DNA of 64,000 bases from Spirochaetales bacterium (GTDB lineage Bacteria; Spirochaetota; Spirochaetia; Treponematales; UBA12059), in assembly GCA_016926955.1 (NCBI GenBank), contig JAFGNN010000065.1, positions 1 to 64,000 on the forward strand, given 5' to 3'. Of this stretch, positions 58,911 to 64,000 are shown piece after piece. The notes under the pieces were generated by a model. That model was not told the origin of the DNA. It made no database searches and worked only from the letters and a program-made list of their open reading frames with translations. Made by a program: the position numbers and the translations under genes. The first letter of the stretch is position 1, and each line of letters begins with the position of its first letter.

Positions 58911-60581
58911 ATGCCGCGCAAGCTCCTCGTCCGGGACCTGACCCTCCGCGACGGACAGCAGTCCCAGTTCGCCACCCGCATGAACCAGTCGCAGGTCGAC
59001 CGCACCCTTCCCCACTACGCGAAAGCCGGCTTCTGGGGCATGGAGGTCTGGGGCGGCGCGGTGCCGGATTCCGTCATGCGCTACCTCGGGGAGAGCCCCT
59101 GGACCCGCCTCGAGAAGATCCGCGACGGCGTCGGCGGCGTTTCGAAGCTGACCGCCCTTTCCCGCGGGCGCAACCTCTTCGGCTACAACCCCTACCCCGA
59201 CTCGGTCATCGAAGGTTTCTGCGTCAACGCCGTGAAGAGCGGCGTCGACGTCATGCGCATCTTCGACGCGCTCAACGACATCGACAACATGACGAGCTCC
59301 ATCGACGCCGTGAAGAAGGCCGGCGGCCAGGCCGACTGCGCGGTCTGCTACACCACGGACCCCCAGTTCACGCGTGGCGAGCGCTTCTCGGCCTTCCTCA
59401 AGGGCAAGCGCCTTCCGAAGGCCATTTTTACCACCTCCTACTTTGTAGAGAAGGCGAAGGAACTGGCCCGCCGTGGCGCCGACATGATCTCCATCAAGGA
59501 CATGGCCGGCCTCGTCGAACCCGCGGCCGCCGCCGACCTTGTCAAGGCCATCAAGGACGCGGTTCCCCTTCCCCTCGACTTCCACACGCACTGCACGCCG
59601 GGCTACGGCGTCGCGAGCGTCCTCATGGCCATGGTCTCCGGCGTCGACATCGTCGACTCGGTGGTGCTCGGCTTCTCGGGCGGCCCCGCGGCGCCTGCCT
59701 TCGAGATCGTACAGCTTTTCGCGGACCGGCTCGGGCTCGATACGGGCGTGGACCTCAAGGCAGTCTCGTCCCTCGACCTGGAGCTCCGCGGGATACGCGC
59801 GGAGCTCGACAAGTTCGACCAGTTCAAGCGGCTTCCGCCCGCCTTCGACATCGCTTCGGGGACGGTGCCCGCGGCGCTCGAAGGACTCGTCGAGCACGCG
59901 GTCGCGGCCGCGAAGGCCGGGAAGATCGATGCGGTGCTCGGCGCCTGCCAGGGCATCGAAAAGTGGTTCAACTATCCCGAGCCCGACGGCATCGTCAAGC
60001 GGGCCCAGATTCCCGGCGGCATGTACACCAACATGCTCGCCCAGCTCAAGGAAGCGAAGCTCGAGCAGCACATGGACGAAGTGCTCCGCTCCGTCCCCCT
60101 CGTCCGCCTCGACGCGGGCGTACCGCCACTGGTGACGCCGACCAGCCAGATCGTGGGCGTGCAGGCGGTCAACTGCGTCATCGACAAGACCCAGGGGAAG
60201 CCCTGGTACACCAACGTCTCCAAGAATTTCATCGAACTCGTCAAGGGCTCGTACGGCCGCACCCCCTGGCCGATCGACCCCGCCTTCCGCGAGAGGATCG
60301 CGCTCGTGCGGGACGAGACGCCCTACGACACCTCGAAGTACAAGGTGCAGGCCAATCCCGAGTTGCCCGAGTTCGGCGGCGTCCGCCTGGCGCTCGACGC
60401 CAAGGAGGAGCTCCTCCTCGAACTCTTCCCGAGCGTCGCGGACAAATTCCTGCGTGCCGAGCGCGAAAAGGAATGGAAGGCGAAGCTCGCGGCCCTGCCG
60501 CCCGAGCCCGATCCGGACGAAGGCAGGCGCTTCCCGCCGAGCTTCTGGGAAGACGAGCTCGCGGCCGCCATCGAAGCCTGA
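58911..60581 (+). CDS. Pyruvate/oxaloacetate carboxyltransferase (5S-type, biotin-dependent)
   Basis: A 556-residue TIM-barrel carboxyltransferase, as in transcarboxylase 5S, OadA and pyruvate carboxylase subunit B. RDLTLRDGQQSQFATRM (metal Asp), RIFDALNDIDNM, the active-site Lys in ISIKDMAGL, and the metal-ligand DFHTHCTPGYG are visible. A C-terminal conserved domain follows, but there is no biotinyl EAMKM motif, so a separate carrier is needed. MmdC from the divergent operon is the nearest candidate. It would exchange CO2 between carboxybiotin and pyruvate/oxaloacetate. Confidence 0.92.
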   Translation: MPRKLLVRDLTLRDGQQSQFATRMNQSQVDRTLPHYAKAGFWGMEVWGGAVPDSVMRYLGESPWTRLEKIRDGVGGVSKLTALSRGRNLFGYNPYPDSVIEGFCVNAVKSGVDVMRIFDALNDIDNMTSSIDAVKKAGGQADCAVCYTTDPQFTRGERFSAFLKGKRLPKAIFTTSYFVEKAKELARRGADMISIKDMAGLVEPAAAADLVKAIKDAVPLPLDFHTHCTPGYGVASVLMAMVSGVDIVDSVVLGFSGGPAAPAFEIVQLFADRLGLDTGVDLKAVSSLDLELRGIRAELDKFDQFKRLPPAFDIASGTVPAALEGLVEHAVAAAKAGKIDAVLGACQGIEKWFNYPEPDGIVKRAQIPGGMYTNMLAQLKEAKLEQHMDEVLRSVPLVRLDAGVPPLVTPTSQIVGVQAVNCVIDKTQGKPWYTNVSKNFIELVKGSYGRTPWPIDPAFRERIALVRDETPYDTSKYKVQANPELPEFGGVRLALDAKEELLLELFPSVADKFLRAEREKEWKAKLAALPPEPDPDEGRRFPPSFWEDELAAAIEA

Positions 60582-60600
60582 ATCATCTCACTGGATATGC

Positions 60601-60635
60601 ACCGGGGCTCCGCGCGCGGGCCCCGGTATTTTTTT
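60601..60635 (+). terminator. Intrinsic terminator after the 5S gene
   Basis: ACCGGGGC (60601-60608) pairs with GCCCCGGT (60620-60627). The loop can fold further (CCGCGCGCGG), and the tail ATTTTTTT follows. Confidence 0.95.
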
Positions 60636-60646
60636 GTCCGCACCCT

Positions 60647-61852
60647 TCAGGGAGCGTCCGCGACGCGCACGCTCCCCGCGCCATCGTCGATCTCCACGAC
60701 GAAAGAACCCGCGACGCCGCGGGCCGTCCCGTAGCCGGCGACGAGCTCTTCGAGCGAGAGCCGCTGGAGAGGCGCCGACGGGAAGAGCGAGCAGCGGGCC
60801 GGATGCGCGAATCCGTGGGGCATCCCGTCGGAGCCGAAGATCAGGTCGCGGCCGGGAACGAAGCCCGCTTCGTCGATGAGCATGCGGAAAGGGTTGTTCC
60901 GCGCCAGAAGTGCGGGTTCGAGCCGGTCGCGGTAATCCTCCGTGTCGCTCGAGAAGTTCGGCTGCATGGACAGGATTGCCCCGAGCTCGCGGGCGCGGAA
61001 AGCCTGCTCGCGAGAAATGAATTGCAGGTGCTCGAGCCGGACGAGCGGAAAGTCGAGCCCGTCCCCCCGAGCCCGCTCGAGGCAGCGCAGGGCCTGTTCT
61101 ATGGCGAGAGGGCCGATGGCGTGGATGGCCAGGGCGGCGCCGAGCGAAGCCGCCGCGTCGAGCTCGGCGAGCAGGGCCCCGTCGTCGTAGGGCATGAGGG
61201 GCGTCGAGCCGCCGATCCAGCCGGTCTCGATGGCCGCCGTTCGCGCCCCGATGGCGCCGTCGAGGAAGAGCTTGACGCCCGCGCAGGCGGCGCGCCCTTC
61301 ACCGTCCAGCGAACGGTACAGCGCCGCGCCCGCCCAGGCTTCGGCGCAGCGCGGGTTTTCCGTCACGACCGCGAGCGCGCGAGCGGACGCCACCGCCAGA
61401 TCCTCGATCGAGCCGAAGCCGAGCGGCGGAAGCGTGTCGAGGAAGGCGTCGAGCTTGGACCGGTTCAGGCCCGCCAGGTCGCAGTAGGCTTCGAAAAGCC
61501 GCGGGATGTTCGCTTCGCGCCAGGCCGCGTCGTCGCGGTGCTCCGCCAGGTCGGGCAAGGCCGCCTCGACGAAGGGCAACGCGGCGTCCGAGAGCAGGAA
61601 GCCGTGCAGGCTGCTGTTGACGAGAAGGACCGGCGGCAGCTCCGCGAGCGCTTCCGGGCCGAGCGAGAGCACGTTGGTCCGCCAGCCGCGCAACACCGTC
61701 AGGCGGTCGGAGGGCAGGGATCGGATGAGGCGCAGGGCGGCACCCGCGTCCAGGGCCGACAGATCGCCGAGGGATGCGAGCGCAGCGTAGAGGCTCGTAT
61801 GGCTGTGATTGTCGTGGAGGAGCGGGATCTCGACACGGCGGACGGCGCTCAT
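60647..61852 (-). CDS. Amidohydrolase (YtcJ-like metal-dependent hydrolase)
   Basis: A 401-residue amidohydrolase. The metal-binding HDNHSHTSLY is almost at the N-terminus. KLFLDGAIGARTAAIE, AIHAIGPLAIEQAL, RLEHLQFIS and the catalytic Asp in GSDGMPHG follow in order. Relatives (amidohydrolase family 3) are ~550 residues with an N-terminal beta-sandwich; that part is missing here. The start is fixed by the four-base overlap with the EamA gene, suggesting a transporter/hydrolase pair. The substrate is unknown. Confidence 0.88.
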   Translation of the reverse strand: MSAVRRVEIPLLHDNHSHTSLYAALASLGDLSALDAGAALRLIRSLPSDRLTVLRGWRTNVLSLGPEALAELPPVLLVNSSLHGFLLSDAALPFVEAALPDLAEHRDDAAWREANIPRLFEAYCDLAGLNRSKLDAFLDTLPPLGFGSIEDLAVASARALAVVTENPRCAEAWAGAALYRSLDGEGRAACAGVKLFLDGAIGARTAAIETGWIGGSTPLMPYDDGALLAELDAAASLGAALAIHAIGPLAIEQALRCLERARGDGLDFPLVRLEHLQFISREQAFRARELGAILSMQPNFSSDTEDYRDRLEPALLARNNPFRMLIDEAGFVPGRDLIFGSDGMPHGFAHPARCSLFPSAPLQRLSLEELVAGYGTARGVAGSFVVEIDDGAGSVRVADAP

Positions 61853-62784
61853 ACCGGCGCCCCTTCGAGGCCGCCCGCGGGGCGCTTCCGCGCAGGCAGC
61901 TGCGCCAGGACCATGCCCGCGAGCATCAAGGCGGCGCCCGCGAGCGCACGGCCGGCGAGCCGTTCGCCCAGGATGAGGCCGCCGCCGAGCGCGGCGAAAG
62001 GCGCCTCAAGGCTCATGATGAGCGAAGCGCGGGCCGGGTGCGCGCGCTTCTGTGCGACCATCTGGAGCGTATAGCCGACGCCGATCGACCCGAGGCCGCC
62101 GTAGAGGATGGGAATGGCCGCGGCGCGTATCGCCGCGACGCCCGGCTCTTCGAGAAGGAAGGCAAGGACGAGCGTCGCGAGACCGACGAGCAGGAACTGT
62201 CCGGCCGCGAGCTCGATGGGGTCGACGCGCGAAGCCCAGCGGTCCACGACCAGGATGTGCGCGGTCCAGAAGAAGGCGCCCGCGAGGACGATCAGGTCTC
62301 CCTTTCCGATGGAGAAGTCCGCGCCCGCGGAGAGGAGCCAGAGGCCGGGAATGGCGAGCGCCGCCCCGAGCCAGATCCTCGCGCCGGTGCGCTTGCCTGA
62401 GAAGAAGGCGGCGACGGGCACGAAGACGACGTAGAGCCCCGTTATGAAGCCCGCCTTGCCGGCGCTGGTCCACTGCATGCCGACCTGCTGGAGCGTCGCG
62501 CCCGCGAAGAGGGCCAGCGCGGCCAGAGGGACGGCGGCGAGGAGGCGGCGGTCGAACGCGGGCGGGAGATTCTCGCCCGCGGCGAAAGCCTGGCGGCGGA
62601 CGGCGGCGCGGCGGGCCGCGATGAGCGGCAGCAGGGCGATGAAGCCGAGCAGGAAGCGCACGCCGTTGTAGGTGAAGGGGCCGACATGGTCCATGCCGGC
62701 GCGTTGCGCGACGAATGCGAAACCCCAGACCGCGGCGACCAGGACCAGGGCGAGTTCGGAGGCGAGATGGCGTCGTTCTTCCAT
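61849..62784 (-). CDS. EamA-family (DMT) transporter
   Basis: A 311-residue protein with ten hydrophobic helices in two EamA repeats. ALVLVAAVWGFAFVAQRAGMDHVGPFTYNGVRFL begins the first and GDLIVLAGAFFWTAHILVVDRWA the second. The C-terminal ARASLIMSLEAPFAALGGGLILGERL is typical. Relatives export amino acids, nucleosides or other metabolites. I start at ATG 62784; the track adds ~20 residues. It is cotranscribed with the amidohydrolase. Confidence 0.93.
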   Translation of the reverse strand: MEERRHLASELALVLVAAVWGFAFVAQRAGMDHVGPFTYNGVRFLLGFIALLPLIAARRAAVRRQAFAAGENLPPAFDRRLLAAVPLAALALFAGATLQQVGMQWTSAGKAGFITGLYVVFVPVAAFFSGKRTGARIWLGAALAIPGLWLLSAGADFSIGKGDLIVLAGAFFWTAHILVVDRWASRVDPIELAAGQFLLVGLATLVLAFLLEEPGVAAIRAAAIPILYGGLGSIGVGYTLQMVAQKRAHPARASLIMSLEAPFAALGGGLILGERLAGRALAGAALMLAGMVLAQLPARKRPAGGLEGAPV

Positions 62785-62895
62785 GGTATGGATGACTCCT
62801 TGCGCGTCGGGGGCATCTTGGCCGGAAGGGGCGCTCCGGCGCAAGTGGCGGCAGAGGCAGATCCCGCACGCCCGCCAGGTCCCGGAAGGCGGTCC

Positions 62896-62988
62896 GAGCT
62901 CTGTCCCTGTTTCCAGGCGAGCTCTGTTCCCACTGCTGTGTCCTTTCAGCGTGAGCTCTGTCCCCGTTTCCAGGCGAGCTCTGTCCCC
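62896..62988 (+). repeat. Cluster of GAGCTCTGTCCCC repeats (copy set 2)
   Basis: Copies begin at 62896, 62919, 62953 and 62976. They form two tandem dimers of a 23-base unit (GAGCTCTGTCCCcGTTTCCAGGC), with the second dimer starting 57 bases after the first. The orientation is the same as at 18254-18364. The cluster fills most of the divergent gap between the EamA gene and the lipoprotein peptidase. Confidence 0.85.
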
Positions 62989-63004
62989 GAATCCACGCGC
63001 GTGC

Positions 63005-63010
63005 TACCAT
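63005..63010 (+). promoter_or_regulatory. -10 box of the aminopeptidase gene
   Basis: TACCAT ends six bases before ATG 63017, with no Shine-Dalgarno, suggesting a leaderless transcript. The -35 position (62982-62987) falls inside the last GAGCTCTGTCCCC copy. Confidence 0.4.
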
Positions 63011-63016
63011 CAGCGC

Positions 63017-64000
63017 ATGAGCCCGCATCGCATCGCACTCGCGCTCCTGGCCCCACTCGCGCTCGCGCTGCTTTCGTCCTGCTACGTCACCGTCCAGGGC
63101 GCCCGCTATCTCGGCCTGCAGGCGAAGGCGGTGAGCCTCGAGCGCCTGATGGCTGATCCGGCCACTGAACCTGCGATCCGCGACCTGCTCGTCCGGGCCG
63201 CCGAGGTCCGCGCCTTCGCCCGCGACGAACTGGGACTCGCGGAGTCCCGCAACTTCACCACCCTGGTGCGTCTCGAGCGCGACTACCTCGCGGACGTCGT
63301 TTCGGCCTGCGCGCCGCTCTCGTTCGAACGGAAGCTCTGGAAATACCCGGTGGTCGGCGCCCTGCCCTACAAGGGCTTTTTCAAGCGGGCGGAGGCCGAG
63401 GCGGAAGCCGCGAAGCTCCGCGCCAAGGGCTGGGACGTCCTCGTGCGCGAGGTGGACGCCTTCAGCACGCTCGGCTGGTTCAAGGACCCGCTCTGGTCCT
63501 TCATGGTTTCGTACGGCCCGGGCTCGCTCGCGGAAATCCTCGTGCACGAGCTGACCCACGCGACCGTCTTCGTCAAGGGCCGCGAGGGCTTCAACGAGGC
63601 CCTCGCCACCTTCGTCGGCGTCGAAGGGGCGAAGTCGTGGCTCCGCGAGAAGTACGGCGAGTCCTCGGCAGAACTCGCCGCCTACGAGGCGGCAAAGGCC
63701 GACGGCCGGCGCTTCGCGGCCTTCCTCGCGGAGACGGCGCGGAAGCTTGAGGCCCTCTACGGGTCGGGGATCGACGAAGAGGCGATGCGCGGATGCAAGG
63801 CGGCGCTCATCGCGGAACGCGCGGCCGAGTACGCGCGCGACGCTGCCGCGTACTCGCTCGAGGCCTATCGGAACTACCCGATGGACAAGGTCGACAACGC
63901 CCTCCTCGACCTCTATCGCCTCTACGAACCCGACTCGGGCTTCTGGGCGGCCTACCTCGAGCATGTCGCGGGCGGCTCGGTGCGGAGGCTCGTGGAGGAC
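63017..64000 (+). CDS. Lipoprotein aminopeptidase (Aminopep family), partial at window end
   Basis: The first 328 residues of a predicted zinc aminopeptidase. The signal peptide has the lipobox LLSSC (Cys about 22). The mature part continues YVTVQGARYLGLQAKAV, RDELGLAESRNFTTLV and the catalytic zinc motif ILVHELTHATVFVKG (HELTH) with the third-ligand/Glu segment GFNEALATFVG. This order matches the bacterial Aminopep family of putative lipid-anchored peptidases. The frame is open to the last base of the window, so the C-terminus is missing. Confidence 0.85.
   Translation, partial: MSPHRIALALLAPLALALLSSCYVTVQGARYLGLQAKAVSLERLMADPATEPAIRDLLVRAAEVRAFARDELGLAESRNFTTLVRLERDYLADVVSACAPLSFERKLWKYPVVGALPYKGFFKRAEAEAEAAKLRAKGWDVLVREVDAFSTLGWFKDPLWSFMVSYGPGSLAEILVHELTHATVFVKGREGFNEALATFVGVEGAKSWLREKYGESSAELAAYEAAKADGRRFAAFLAETARKLEALYGSGIDEEAMRGCKAALIAERAAEYARDAAAYSLEAYRNYPMDKVDNALLDLYRLYEPDSGFWAAYLEHVAGGSVRRLVED

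Noticed and set aside
59963-62074. 703-residue plus-strand ORF
   Set aside because: Crosses the end of the 5S gene, its terminator and the antisense of the amidohydrolase, so it cannot be one gene.

Overview
The window is a gene-dense, GC-rich bacterial chromosome segment. It has no rRNA, tRNA, insertion sequence, prophage or CRISPR array that I can see. Gene content and order point to the Spirochaetota (Treponema/Spirochaeta-type). Supporting signs are the block EF-Ts tail-frr-uppS-cdsA-dxr-rseP without pyrH between tsf and frr, the leftward block rpsF-ssb-rpsR-(DUF2232)-rplI-dnaB, a cmk of the GKSGCGNST type, a ThiBPQ-type ABC transporter near rnf genes, many short lipoproteins with relaxed lipoboxes, and abundant signalling proteins (GGDEF, adenylate cyclase). 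This assignment is inference from gene content, not from a search.

Layout: 1-5.5 kb (+) ribosome recycling, isoprenoid/phospholipid synthesis and the RseP protease. 5.6-10.1 kb (-) replication and ribosomal genes, driven by a recognisable promoter and a structured leader. 10.2-15.6 kb mostly (+): a hypothetical protein, coaX (-), hisS, a lipoprotein, trmB and a diguanylate cyclase. 15.6-18.2 kb (-) a DEAH helicase. 18.2-22.9 kb (+) a repeat cluster, then a TPP-riboswitch-controlled thiamine ABC transporter ending in a macrodomain gene. 23.4-35.5 kb is a long leftward run: a PAP2-like protein, an unrecognised membrane protein, rnfCDGEAB, a GH57-like protein, murC, yicC and cmk. 35.5-44.9 kb (+) holds a pseudouridine synthase, hflKC, and an adenylate cyclase translationally coupled to two porin-like/lipoprotein pairs. 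45-47.3 kb (-) is a large coiled-coil membrane protein. 47.4-48.5 kb (+) is a LacI-type regulator with its own palindromic operator.

The metabolic centrepiece is 48.6-58.7 kb (-): twelve tightly packed genes in pathway order. They encode 2-oxoglutarate(2-oxoacid):ferredoxin oxidoreductase (korDABC), B12-dependent methylmalonyl-CoA mutase with its MeaB chaperone, methylmalonyl-CoA epimerase, and the four-subunit Na+-pumping methylmalonyl-CoA decarboxylase. Divergent from it is a 5S-type pyruvate/oxaloacetate carboxyltransferase that could share the biotin carrier. Together these can run 2-oxoglutarate -> succinyl-CoA -> methylmalonyl-CoA -> propionyl-CoA, yielding reduced ferredoxin and a Na+ gradient, or the reverse. 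The Rnf complex in the same window is an obvious ferredoxin outlet. By eye, however, it is strongly diverged: RnfC lacks the usual nucleotide/FMN motifs and RnfG lacks the flavinylation Thr, while the Fe-S motifs and the RnfD flavinylation Thr are kept.

Other noteworthy points are two clusters of a GAGCTCTGTCCCC repeat in divergent intergenic regions, several promoters whose -10 box lies 5-7 nt before the start codon (apparent leaderless mRNAs), and a GH57-like enzyme that has lost its expected catalytic Asp. The window ends inside a lipoprotein aminopeptidase and runs into the amidohydrolase/EamA pair just before it.
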